From: Gynuella sp.
GTDB taxonomy: Bacteria; Pseudomonadota; Gammaproteobacteria; Pseudomonadales; Natronospirillaceae
Length of the DNA stretch: 64,000 nucleotides
Reading direction: 5' to 3'
Assembly: GCA_028282465.1 (NCBI GenBank)
Contig: JANQHX010000053.1
Location: 1-64,000, forward strand
Shown piece after piece: positions 8,035 to 16,448 of the stretch. The notes under the pieces are model-generated. The model was not told where the DNA came from and made no database searches. It worked only from the letters and a program-made list of their open reading frames with translations. The translations under genes and the position numbers were made by a program. How positions within the stretch are numbered: position 1 is the stretch's first letter; every line of letters begins with the position of its first letter.

Positions 8035-9714
8035 ATGGACAGTCATTTCTGGGATGAAATAAGGGCAAACGGAGTAGGTCATACCATTGATCTCAGTTTG
8101 TATGATTCAGTTATTCAAATGTTTCAAGAAAGCTGCCAAAAATATGCTGATCGACCCGCTTACTCAAGTTTAGGCGTCACACTATATTTTTCAGACATGG
8201 AGAGGCTGTCTTCAGATTTCGCTGGTTATTTGCAGAAAAAAACTCATCTGGAACCCGGCGATAAACTGGCGATTTGTTTGCCTAATGTATTACAGTTTCC
8301 CATTGCGGTGTTCGGTGCACTGAAAGCTGGATTAGTGGTGGTAAACATTAATCCAATGCTCACTGAAAGAGAGATGAAATATCAGTTGTGCGACAGCGGA
8401 GCAAAAGCGCTGGTATTTTTAGACATGGTAGGTGATACCGTAGAAGCTGTCTTGTCCGAGACTCAGATTGAGTTTTTAGTTCAGGCATCCTTAGGTGATA
8501 TGCATACAACAGGTTCAAGATTTTTAGTGAACCTGGTGGCTAAATATCTGAAAAAGAAAATACCCCATTTTAAGCTTCCTCAAGCAGTACCATTTTTAGA
8601 AATGCTGAACGAAGGCTATGAATTAGGTTTTCAATCAATTCAAATAAAGCCTGAAGATCAAGCGCTGCTTCAGTACTCAATGGGCACTACAGGTATTTCA
8701 AAAGGTGCGATTCTCAGCCATAAAAACTTAGTTGCTAACATGCTTCAAGTGAAAGAAGCATTGTCTGAACAAGACAGCAATGGCATTCATTTGGTTCAAC
8801 ATGGCAGAGAAGTTGTCATTGCTGCTTTGCCGCTTTATCACATTTATGCCTTCACCTGTCATTGCCTGTGCATGTTCTATTTGGGTAATCATAATGTATT
8901 GGTGTCTAACCCCAAGGACATGGATTCGTTTATGCGAGTGCTTAGGAAATGGAGATTCACGGCAATTGTCGGTTTAAATACCCTGTTTATTGCGATGATG
9001 AATAATGACCAATTTAATCAACTTGATTTTACCGATTTAAAAATAACCTTGTCTGGTGGTTCGGCGTTAGCTCGCAACACCGCTGAAAAATGGTTAGAAA
9101 AAACCGGTAAACCCATTGTTGAAGGTTATGGACTTACTGAAGCCTCTCCCGTTGTAGCGGTGAACTCTTTTTTGCAGCCAAGGCAGGGGAGTGTGGGAGT
9201 TCCCTTACCTGAAACCCTAATTAAAATTTCAGACCAGTTAGGTAACGAGTTACCCCTTGGACAAGTTGGTGAAATTTGTGTCAAAGGCCCTCAAGTGTTT
9301 CAGGGATACTGGAATGCACCAGACATTACCGCAATGTCCTTAAAGGATGGCTGGCTTTTTACGGGGGACATGGCATATGTGGATGAAATGGGTTGCATCC
9401 ATATTGTGGATCGCAAAAAAGATCTAATCATTGTATCCGGTTTCAATGTATATCCGAATGAAATTGAAAATGTAGTATCAGACCATGATCGTGTCCATCA
9501 GTGCGCAGCCATTGGTGTCCCCGATAGTTATTCAGGAGAGGTGGTCAAGTTGTTTGTTGTGCCAAAAGACCCAGACCTGACGGAACAAGAAATCTTAACC
9601 TGGTGCCGGAGTAATTTAGCAGGTTATAAAGTTCCAAAGACCATTGAGTTTAGAAATCATTTGCCTTTAACTGCAGTCGGAAAAATTTTAAGACGTGAAT
9701 TAAAGCCGTCATAG
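8035..9714 (+). CDS. fadD: Long-chain fatty acid-CoA ligase (first fadD copy)
   Basis: 559 residues, ANL superfamily acyl-CoA synthetase that activates fatty acids with ATP and CoA at the inner face of the membrane. Motifs in order: the phosphate loop near residue 220, here YSMGTTGISKGA with Met where the second copy has Gly; YGLTEASPVV; TGDMAYVDEMG; and DRKKDLIIVSGFNVYPNEIE. The C-terminal lysine region VGKILRREL is intact. A second fadD lies 515 bases downstream, the tandem layout known from pseudomonads. The TAG stop is made from the TA target plus the first G of the MITE-like element that follows. Confidence 0.95.
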   Translation: MDSHFWDEIRANGVGHTIDLSLYDSVIQMFQESCQKYADRPAYSSLGVTLYFSDMERLSSDFAGYLQKKTHLEPGDKLAICLPNVLQFPIAVFGALKAGLVVVNINPMLTEREMKYQLCDSGAKALVFLDMVGDTVEAVLSETQIEFLVQASLGDMHTTGSRFLVNLVAKYLKKKIPHFKLPQAVPFLEMLNEGYELGFQSIQIKPEDQALLQYSMGTTGISKGAILSHKNLVANMLQVKEALSEQDSNGIHLVQHGREVVIAALPLYHIYAFTCHCLCMFYLGNHNVLVSNPKDMDSFMRVLRKWRFTAIVGLNTLFIAMMNNDQFNQLDFTDLKITLSGGSALARNTAEKWLEKTGKPIVEGYGLTEASPVVAVNSFLQPRQGSVGVPLPETLIKISDQLGNELPLGQVGEICVKGPQVFQGYWNAPDITAMSLKDGWLFTGDMAYVDEMGCIHIVDRKKDLIIVSGFNVYPNEIENVVSDHDRVHQCAAIGVPDSYSGEVVKLFVVPKDPDLTEQEILTWCRSNLAGYKVPKTIEFRNHLPLTAVGKILRRELKPS

Positions 9715-9990
9715 GGCCTGTTAACACTAATTATTTCACGCTGCCGTCGGCTATTTTTTGAGTCAAACAAGGCGCAGCGAGTGTGGTGTAACGAGTTACA
9801 TGAACGAGATGCAACGCAGGTTGAGCGAAAAATAGCCCCGGCCCGAAGGGTTGCCGAAACGTCGGACCGGCACAAAGCCCTCACTCTTCGTTGCTCTTCG
9901 ATCATTTAGCTAGCTAAACTTCTCTCATCATGCCTCGATTGAGAACTTTGTAAGCTCAATAGCAAAGACACAATTAGTGTTAACAGGCCC
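9714..9990. mobile_element. MITE-like element with 19-bp perfect terminal inverted repeats
   Basis: The left end GGGCCTGTTAACACTAATT (9714-9732) and the right end AATTAGTGTTAACAGGCCC (9972-9990) are perfect inverted repeats, each flanked by TA (9712-9713 and 9991-9992). The interior has an inner inverted pair GGCTATTTTT (9749-9758) and AAAAATAGCC (9828-9837). No credible transposase gene is inside. TA flanks and short inverted ends are typical of non-autonomous elements moved by Tc1/mariner/IS630-type transposases. The element abuts the fadD coding end. Confidence 0.85.
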
Positions 9991-9992
9991 TA

Positions 9993-10229
9993 AGCTTCTA
10001 AAGTAGTTTGGGTTAAGCGAATTTAATCAATTGGGTAAACCTTTACTAAGTTATTAAGATTTCTAGCCTGTCTAACTATTCCATGAGAGCATGCATATCA
10101 CTAAAGTAAATGTGTAATTGTTCTAGTAAATTGAGCAAACTGTATAGAAACCAACATAAAGCCATTTCAGTGTTAGACTGAATTAATCAGCAGCGGGCAT
10201 AGCAATTAAAACAAGAATAAGGAGAACAA
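9993..10229 (+). other. AT-rich leader of the second fadD gene
   Basis: Between the MITE and the second fadD there are 237 bases with no gene. A good ribosome-binding site, AAGGAGAAC, precedes the ATG at 10230. I did not find a convincing PsrA/FadR-type palindrome. Confidence 0.5.
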
Positions 10230-11882
10230 ATGTCTGAGAGTTTTAAGTTACCTGAATATCCATTGGGCATGGAGCCAGAAATAGATCCAAATGATTACTC
10301 TAATCTTTTGGAGGTTTTTCATGAATTCACAAGTAAGTGGAAAAACAAACCAGCTTATACCTGTATGGGCCAAACCATCACTTATGCAGAGTTGAATGAA
10401 AAAAGTGCTGCTTTCGCGGCTTGGTTGCAAAATAACAGTGGGTTAAATCCCGGTGATCGAGTGGCGGTTCAACTCCCCAACATTCTTCAATACCCAGTGG
10501 TTATTTGGGGCTGCATGCGAGCAGGCATGGTGGTGGTGAATACCAACCCTTTATACACCGACAGGGAACTTGAGCATCAATTCAATGATTCAGGGGCCAA
10601 GTTGCATGTTGTGTACGCGGGTATGGCGGCTCAAGCCCTAAGAGTGAAACCTAAAACCAGTGTAAACCAGGTCATAGTGACCGAAATTGCTGACTTTCAT
10701 CCAGGTTTAAAGAAACTGTTAGTCAATTCAGTGGTTAAGTACATAAAAAAAATGGTACCTGCTTATGATTCATCACAGGTCTTAAAACTCAATTCGGTCA
10801 TTGATAAGGGCCAGGGTGAGACTTTTTATGAACCTAAGTCTACTCACGACGATGTTGCTGTTTTGCAGTACACCGGCGGTACCACTGGGGTTGCAAAAGG
10901 GGCCATGCTAACCCACAGAAATCTCATTGCTAATATGTTGCAATGCAAGCAGTTCTTTAAAATTAAATTAGGTGAAGGTTGTGAAACCTTTATCGCGCCA
11001 TTGCCCATGTATCATATTTATGCATTTATGGTTCACGGCCTTACTCTGGCAGAAACCGGAAATCACACGGTACTAATACCGAATCCCAGAGATATACCTG
11101 GGTTTGTGAAGGAATTACAAAACTGGCAGATGACTGGATTTGCTGGACTCAATACCTTATTCATTGCGTTGATTAATCATCCTGACATTTCAAAAGTTGA
11201 TTTCAGTAAATTAAAACTCACGGTGTCTGGTGGCATGGCATTGACTCACGCTGCCGCGGAAGACTGGGAAAAACTGACTGGTTGTCCCATCAATGAAGGA
11301 TATGGTCTGACTGAAACTTCACCAGTGGTGGCATTCAATCCACCCAGTCAGCATCAAATTGGCACCATAGGGATTCCAGCACCCAGCACTGAATTAAAGG
11401 TGATTGATGATGACGGCAATGCCTTGCCAATGGGAGAACCGGGTGAGCTGTGTATCCGCGGCCCTCAGGTGATGAAAGGGTATTGGAACAGACCGGAAGA
11501 CACAGCGAAATGCATATCTGATGGATTCTTAAGGACAGGCGACGTAGGGGTCATCCAGGAAGACGGTTATTCCAAGATTGTTGACCGCAAAAAAGACATG
11601 ATTATTGTGTCAGGTTTTAACGTCTACCCTAATGAAATTGAAGACGTCATTACCAGCCATCCGGATGTGATAGAAGCCGCAGCGGTTGGTGTGGCAGATG
11701 ACAAAACTGGCGAGGCTGTAAAGGTTTATATAGTTGTTAAAAATCCGATTGAGGACAAGGTATTGGTTGACTATTGCCGAGAACATTTAACCAACTATAA
11801 AGTCCCCAAAATTTTTGAAAGAAAAGACGAGTTGCCTAAAACCAATGTGGGTAAAGTGTTACGCCGAGAACTTCGAGATTAA
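10230..11882 (+). CDS. fadD: Long-chain fatty acid-CoA ligase (second fadD copy)
   Basis: 550 residues, same family as the preceding fadD and clearly a paralogue. The phosphate loop reads YTGGTTGVAKGAMLTH, the canonical FadD form. Also present are YGLTETSPVV, TGDVGVIQEDGY and DRKKDMIIVSGFNVYPNEIE, followed by the catalytic-lysine region VGKVLRREL. The two copies probably differ in chain-length preference or regulation, as shown for fadD1/fadD2 in Pseudomonas; here this is inference. It has its own leader and an intrinsic terminator just downstream. Confidence 0.95.
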   Translation: MSESFKLPEYPLGMEPEIDPNDYSNLLEVFHEFTSKWKNKPAYTCMGQTITYAELNEKSAAFAAWLQNNSGLNPGDRVAVQLPNILQYPVVIWGCMRAGMVVVNTNPLYTDRELEHQFNDSGAKLHVVYAGMAAQALRVKPKTSVNQVIVTEIADFHPGLKKLLVNSVVKYIKKMVPAYDSSQVLKLNSVIDKGQGETFYEPKSTHDDVAVLQYTGGTTGVAKGAMLTHRNLIANMLQCKQFFKIKLGEGCETFIAPLPMYHIYAFMVHGLTLAETGNHTVLIPNPRDIPGFVKELQNWQMTGFAGLNTLFIALINHPDISKVDFSKLKLTVSGGMALTHAAAEDWEKLTGCPINEGYGLTETSPVVAFNPPSQHQIGTIGIPAPSTELKVIDDDGNALPMGEPGELCIRGPQVMKGYWNRPEDTAKCISDGFLRTGDVGVIQEDGYSKIVDRKKDMIIVSGFNVYPNEIEDVITSHPDVIEAAAVGVADDKTGEAVKVYIVVKNPIEDKVLVDYCREHLTNYKVPKIFERKDELPKTNVGKVLRRELRD

Positions 11883-11902
11883 CATCAGAAAAATCACTCA
11901 AT

Positions 11903-11930
11903 AGTTGGGGCTATAAGTCCCTACTTTTTT
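11903..11930 (+). terminator. Intrinsic terminator after second fadD
   Basis: A stem AGT-T-GGGGC / GTCCC-T-ACT with a five-base loop is followed directly by a run of T. It starts 20 bases after the fadD stop. Confidence 0.7.
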
Positions 11931-12122
11931 AATTTAAGTCGGGTTAATCACTAATGAAATTTGTCGCTGAAAATTCATTTAACTCTTGAAATTACTCTAA
12001 CAAAATTTAGATAATTACGTCCCGGCTCAAATGAATAAACCTCGGTTGATATAAAACAAGATAGATTTGAGCTTACTCCATAGAATCCGTTACTTGAGCA
12101 GTGTTTTGAATAGGAGATCAAA

Positions 12123-12335
12123 ATGAATAGTCTGGAAGTAATGCACAATGAAAAACTCAATTCAATAAAGCGAAGCCACAAAGGGCTGGAAAACCAAGTC
12201 TACCGTCTCCTTCTTTCCATAGAGAACCCGCAAGAAAAAGCCGTTGCCGAACGGTGGTTGAATGAATTAAACAGCTTGGCTAAAGAATTCGAATCAACTG
12301 AATTTGGAACTCAAATTTCCATTAAAAGCACCTAA
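12123..12335 (+). CDS. Small hypothetical protein
   Basis: 70 residues, preceded by a good ribosome-binding site (TAGGAGATCAAA) seven bases or so before the ATG, which is why I call it real. It is charged and mostly helical (a central NQVYRLLLSIENPQEKAVAERWLNEL split by short turns), with no signal peptide or membrane segment. I recognise no family. It stands alone between a terminator and the methyltransferase gene. Confidence 0.7.
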   Translation: MNSLEVMHNEKLNSIKRSHKGLENQVYRLLLSIENPQEKAVAERWLNELNSLAKEFESTEFGTQISIKST

Positions 12336-12435
12336 TTGTTCAAATCTTTGGTAGAGTTGTAGCAGAACGGTTAAATACCATACGACTCTACCCTAAATTG
12401 AATATAATCTTTAAGTTAATACTCCTCGCAAGCTC

Positions 12436-13188
12436 ATGCCAGACGTCTCCTTCGAGCATTTAATAGATCACTATAAAAATAAAATACAACAAGGAATTAA
12501 AGGCGATATTCGAGCTGAAATTTCAAAATATCATATCCTTAACCATACTAGTCTTGATCAAGTAAAAAACTTGCGCATTGCCGACCTCGGGGCAGGCCTC
12601 GGAGACTTTAGTCTGTGGTTTGAATCCCTAGGGCACCAAGTCTTCTACAATGATATATCTCCTGCCATGGTACATAACGCTAGTTTATGTTTCGGAAAAG
12701 ACAGTTCGATTGAAATCCTTTCAGGCCCGTTCCAACAACTGAACTTAATTGACTTAGATGTGATCCACATTCAAGCAGTATTAGAATGGCTGGAAGATCC
12801 AGAAGCGGGATTCAATTGCGCAATTAACATGTTAAAACCTGGCGGTACTTTGGTTTTAAGCTTTTTTAATCTTGAGTCCTTAATCGTAAAAAATCTTTTT
12901 AAAGGAAATTATTACAAGGTGGATAGTGGACAATTTGGTGGAGACGGAAAAGGACTAACGCCTATCAATCCTCTTGATAAAAAGTCTGTCCTAACTTGGA
13001 TTCAAAAAAATAATCTAAATATCATCAATATGGCGGGCTTAAGATCTTTTGTTGATTATGTTAATCCAACCGTACCCGTAAAAGAGAGACTGCTCGACAT
13101 TGTTCGATTGGAAAAAGAACTCTCTGGGCGCGAACCTTACATTTCAATGGCCAGATATATTCAAGTCATCTGTGTTAAACCTGAGTAA
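12436..13188 (+). CDS. cmoM: CmoM-like tRNA methyltransferase (class I SAM-dependent)
   Basis: 250 residues. The SAM-binding motif I is IADLGAGLGDFSLWF (about residue 48), with an acidic motif II at NDISPAM. Features shared with E. coli CmoM (formerly SmtA), which methylates 5-carboxymethoxyuridine in the tRNA wobble position, include the AVLEWLEDP motif, SFFNLESL..NLFKGN, and the C-terminal Leu-Glu then EPYISMARYIQV. I infer the same reaction; a relative acting on another substrate cannot be ruled out because overall similarity is moderate. Confidence 0.75.
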   Translation: MPDVSFEHLIDHYKNKIQQGIKGDIRAEISKYHILNHTSLDQVKNLRIADLGAGLGDFSLWFESLGHQVFYNDISPAMVHNASLCFGKDSSIEILSGPFQQLNLIDLDVIHIQAVLEWLEDPEAGFNCAINMLKPGGTLVLSFFNLESLIVKNLFKGNYYKVDSGQFGGDGKGLTPINPLDKKSVLTWIQKNNLNIINMAGLRSFVDYVNPTVPVKERLLDIVRLEKELSGREPYISMARYIQVICVKPE

Positions 13189-13228
13189 TACTGTTCATTA
13201 CGTTTTTTTGCTGACGCGTTAACAGGCC

Positions 13229-13909
13229 TCAGAACAGTTGCAAATCTTCAAATAATCTCGGTAGGGTTTCGCTGGCGTTACCTCGTACTGATTCGTGAAA
13301 TGAACTAGCAATATTGGTATTTTCCAAGTTGACTTCAATACAATGGGAACCCGTGGCTTTGGCAATTTCTACAAAGCCCGCAGCCGGGTAAACATGGCCT
13401 GATGTACCTATTGAAATAAATAAGTCACTGGCCACTAACGCTTGTTCAATTTCATTCATGTAAAGTGGCATCTCGCCAAACCAAACAATATGAGGTCGCC
13501 ACTCTGTACCGGTGATTTCTAGGGGGGCTTGCTTTACTTCCTCAGTTTCAACATGCCTAGTCAACACCAGCTCACCATGCATGTGGAGTAAATTCTTTGA
13601 CCCAGCCCTTTCATGTAAGTTGTCGACATTTTGTGTTACCAACAGAAAATCACCATCAAAATGCTTTTCTAGTTCAGCTAGCGCATGGTGCCCTGGGTTG
13701 GGTTTTACCTGTTCTGAAAGCAGTTGTTTTCGACGTTGGTTGTAGAAGTTTTGAACAAGAGTTGGGTTAGACAAAAATGCTTCAGGGGTTGCAACATCTT
13801 CAACTCGATGTCCTTCCCATAGGCCATCTGAGCCTCTAAAAGTCTTTAAGCCACTGTCCGCACTAATGCCTGCGCCTGTCAGCACCACAATATTTCTGAA
13901 ATCTGTCAT
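13229..13909 (-). CDS. cobB: Sir2-family NAD-dependent deacylase, CobB-like, lacking the zinc cysteines
   Basis: 226 residues. Motifs are GAGISADSGLKTFRG (NAD binding), TQNVDNLHERAG, catalytic H111 in LHMHGEL, and IGTSGHVYPAAGFV. Y56 and R59 (FYNQRRKQL) match the Tyr-x-x-Arg pair of class III sirtuins that accept succinyl or malonyl lysine. The segment between HGEL and RPHIVWFGEMP, which normally holds the zinc-binding cysteines, contains none, and the whole protein has a single cysteine. Nine bases separate it from the GGDEF gene, so it may be the last gene of that operon. Confidence 0.9.
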   Translation of the reverse strand: MTDFRNIVVLTGAGISADSGLKTFRGSDGLWEGHRVEDVATPEAFLSNPTLVQNFYNQRRKQLLSEQVKPNPGHHALAELEKHFDGDFLLVTQNVDNLHERAGSKNLLHMHGELVLTRHVETEEVKQAPLEITGTEWRPHIVWFGEMPLYMNEIEQALVASDLFISIGTSGHVYPAAGFVEIAKATGSHCIEVNLENTNIASSFHESVRGNASETLPRLFEDLQLF

Positions 13910-13918
13910 GGAAGTGTT

Positions 13919-14878
13919 TTATTTGGAATAAATGGTGGTTTTATTTCTACCACTTTCCTTGGAATTGTAAAGGGCTTGGTCTGCACGATTTAACCATTGC
14001 ACTGAGGTTCTGATGTCATTATCGAATTCAGCGATGCCCAAGCTAATGGTGAAGGTGAGATCGCCTTCGGGAGTTTCAACGACGGTTTTTTCGATCTTCT
14101 TCCTGAGTCTTTCGGCAAAAAAGTTTGCAGAGTCGGCGGGGGTGCCTATCAACAGAATCACAAACTCCTCGCCACCAAAACGGCCTGAAACATCTGTTTC
14201 TCGTTGACTGTCCATTAGGGTTTTGGCAACCAGTTGAATAACTTTATCACCTACTAGATGGCCATAGTTATCGTTAACTTTTTTGAAGTGGTCAATGTCG
14301 AAAATAACCACTGAGGCGGGTTCTTTGGTTCTTTTTAAGCGCTTAAACTCTCTCTCCAAACTTTGATCTAAATAACCTCGATTATTTAACCCGGTCAACA
14401 AGTCAGTTTGGCTAAGTTTTTCCAATCGTTGATTCGCTTGATTCAGTTCAAGGCTATTCACAGCCACATCCGTCACGTCATAAATCAACAAGCTGATGTA
14501 TTCAATTTCACCAGAGGTGGACTCAAGCGGAAAGATCGTTGAGTTTTGATACATGAAGTCAGCAGTCCCGGTAATGGGACGGGAGTTTTTGAACTTAAAA
14601 AGATAAGGCCTTTGTTCCCAGGTAGTAAAAGCTCTGTTTCTTAAATTAAACACTGATTCGGCTTTGGATCTAAACCAGTCTTCATCAATGTCAGGCATGA
14701 CTTCAAAAAGTGATCGACCTCTGGTATGAAACGAGGTTTGGATACTGTGATTTTCCATAAAGCCGTTCCAAACCTGAATCTCGTAATTTCGATTTAGCAC
14801 CACTAAACCTACGTCTATATGCTGAATCATGGTCATGACCCAGTGAAACTCTTTTAAATCTTCTGGTGCAATGCTCAT
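13919..14878 (-). CDS. PAS-GGDEF diguanylate cyclase
   Basis: 319 residues. An N-terminal PAS domain spans about 12-135 (GLVVLNRNYEIQVWN is the PAS core). A short coiled coil leads into a GGDEF domain from about 155 to 315. The active-site loop reads GGEEF, which supports activity. RETD five residues upstream is a canonical RxxD inhibitory site for c-di-GMP feedback. No membrane segment is seen, so it is cytoplasmic. It lies three bases after the CheC-like gene and is probably co-transcribed with it and the receiver gene. Confidence 0.93.
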   Translation of the reverse strand: MSIAPEDLKEFHWVMTMIQHIDVGLVVLNRNYEIQVWNGFMENHSIQTSFHTRGRSLFEVMPDIDEDWFRSKAESVFNLRNRAFTTWEQRPYLFKFKNSRPITGTADFMYQNSTIFPLESTSGEIEYISLLIYDVTDVAVNSLELNQANQRLEKLSQTDLLTGLNNRGYLDQSLEREFKRLKRTKEPASVVIFDIDHFKKVNDNYGHLVGDKVIQLVAKTLMDSQRETDVSGRFGGEEFVILLIGTPADSANFFAERLRKKIEKTVVETPEGDLTFTISLGIAEFDNDIRTSVQWLNRADQALYNSKESGRNKTTIYSK

Positions 14879-14881
14879 AAT

Positions 14882-15499
14882 TCAGTCCAGTAAATAATCA
14901 GCCTTTTGCTTCAATACTGAAATTGAGTCTTCAGTGAATAACAAAAGCATGTCGCAGGCTACGGGGCTGTTTTCGATGGTGAAATTCACTTCGATAGCCA
15001 GAGTTTTCGTCCACCGGCTTTTGTTTGTGTCAATTAATTCTGGTACATGGACATGTCGACCCATAACAACTGGTTGACCCTGACTGAATTGGATTTCGAG
15101 CTGTGAAGCCAACCCATTCAGACAGGCACCAATTAAAAGGTTGCCAGCATCCATGATCATTTCCATTTCTAATTCGTCGGAATATGCCTGGTGGTCGTAA
15201 GCTAATTTTGCGATGTCTGAAAAATTGGCATCGTTAAAAATCAACATAGCTTCTCCAGCCACGCCTCCGCCGGTAAAGCCCTGGCAAATGGCTGAGACAG
15301 AATCATTTTCATCCACCGCGGTAAGAGCCATTGTGAGTTCACTGGGCTCCAGTATATTGACGTTCGGAACCGGCAATACAATAAAAACATTGAGCATTCG
15401 CGAAAGAACATCTGCAGCCTGGCCAATAGCAACATTGGTAATTTCCTGAAAGCAGTCTCTATGATCTTCAGAGAGTGTGATGGGTGCGCCAGCTGTCAT
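14882..15499 (-). CDS. CheC-like phosphatase
   Basis: 205 residues. Two CheC/CheX-type active-site stretches are visible. The first is D15-x3-E19-x2-N22 followed by GQAADVLSRM. The second is D117-x2-N120 in MDAGNLLIGACLNGL, where Asp replaces the usual Glu. These families dephosphorylate CheY-type receivers. The ATG overlaps the stop of the receiver gene upstream by four bases, so the receiver at 15496-15873 is its obvious partner. Phosphatase activity and specificity are inferred. Confidence 0.85.
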   Translation of the reverse strand: MTAGAPITLSEDHRDCFQEITNVAIGQAADVLSRMLNVFIVLPVPNVNILEPSELTMALTAVDENDSVSAICQGFTGGGVAGEAMLIFNDANFSDIAKLAYDHQAYSDELEMEMIMDAGNLLIGACLNGLASQLEIQFSQGQPVVMGRHVHVPELIDTNKSRWTKTLAIEVNFTIENSPVACDMLLLFTEDSISVLKQKADYLLD

Positions 15500-15873
15500 T
15501 CGCCAATTACTCCAAAGCTGGTTAGCACTTCCTTCACTCTTTCTTTGTCTATGGGTTTTTTTAAAAACTCCATAGCACCCAAACGCTTAACCCGAGTGAC
15601 AGCGTCTGGCTGAATATCTCCTGAAACAACGATAACCATACAGGGTAGGTCTTGGCTTTTGATCTGCTCTAATACGCCATAGCCATCAAGCACTGGCATG
15701 GTGAGATCTAGAAAGAGAACATCCGCTTGTCCCTCTTTGATAGCAGCAAGTGCTTCTTCGCCATTTGCCGCGAACGTAATGTCCACAGCCCAATTGTCTG
15801 GTAAGGACCTAGCCATTTGTTTGCGGGCGAAGCTTGAGTCGTCACAAATTACGATGGGTGTTGTCATAGTCAC
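15496..15873 (-). CDS. Single-domain response regulator (CheY-like receiver)
   Basis: 125 residues, one receiver domain and no output domain. The acidic pair is D11/D12, the phosphorylation site D56 (VLFLDLTMPVLDG), the switch Ser in VIVVSGD, and the conserved Lys in FLKKPID. It starts a compact operon: receiver, CheC-like phosphatase (four-base overlap), then PAS-GGDEF cyclase, perhaps also the sirtuin. No histidine kinase is coded nearby, so the phosphodonor must be elsewhere. Confidence 0.92.
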   Translation of the reverse strand: MTMTTPIVICDDSSFARKQMARSLPDNWAVDITFAANGEEALAAIKEGQADVLFLDLTMPVLDGYGVLEQIKSQDLPCMVIVVSGDIQPDAVTRVKRLGAMEFLKKPIDKERVKEVLTSFGVIGE

Positions 15874-16144
15874 TATGAGTTAATAAATAGTACGTAATTT
15901 ATTCAGCATAGTAGAGAAGTGGTTTTTCGCGACCCAAAGTTTAAAACTCATTTATACCGTTATCTTTTGAGGGTGTTGACCCGTGACTTTTTTGTGCCGA
16001 TTAGACCAAAAAAGATGACTTACTGTGGAAAAACACTTGTATTGATTAGAGATTATGGAGCTTTGGGGTAAATGTGTTCAAATAAGTGTCCGATCTAATC
16101 TAATTCAACGTAATTGAATTCACCAATAATAAGGAGGAAAAAAG
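15874..16144. other. Divergent intergenic region
   Basis: 271 bases between the receiver gene (minus strand) and the small zinc-ribbon-like gene (plus strand). It must hold promoters for both. A strong ribosome-binding site AAGGAGG lies at its right end. I see no clear operator. Confidence 0.4.
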
Positions 16145-16369
16145 ATGGCTGTAAAAAAAGAAATCATCTGTGATCATTGCTTGGGTAATAGGCCAGCGAA
16201 TACTTGGACAGAGTTATCAAAGGAGTCTGACTTTGGAAGGAACCGGGGGCCATTTTATTATCAATGTCGAGTGTGTGGTTCTTCGTGGATTAAAATTAGA
16301 GATTACGGCTTAGGTGGAAATGATTCATTTTTTCACACCCAAACCGGCAAATTTTTTAAGGCAAGCTAG
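16145..16369 (+). CDS. Small CxxC/CxxC protein, zinc-ribbon-like
   Basis: 74 residues with a very good ribosome-binding site (AATAAGGAGG) ten bases before the ATG. Two knuckles, CDHC near residue 10 and CRVC near residue 42, give a four-cysteine set that could bind zinc. The C-terminal third is Gly/Phe-rich and short. No family is recognised. The next gene on the other strand is a zinc-related COG0523 GTPase, but nothing ties the two together. Confidence 0.75.
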   Translation: MAVKKEIICDHCLGNRPANTWTELSKESDFGRNRGPFYYQCRVCGSSWIKIRDYGLGGNDSFFHTQTGKFFKAS

Positions 16370-16448
16370 TTACGCTAGAGTCAGTGAATGCTTCGCGTAA
16401 CAGGTGAAGAGTATGCATCAATAATGTTTGACGATAGGTTGGTTGGAT

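Noticed and set aside
9657-9905. Minus-strand open frame of 82 codons overlapping the fadD end and the MITE
   Set aside because: It straddles the fadD 3' end and the element, has no ribosome-binding site and resembles no transposase.
13217-13227. GTTAACAGGCC, an 11-base match to the MITE end
   Set aside because: No opposite end, no TA flank pair and no further similarity nearby; likely chance or a remnant too small to support.
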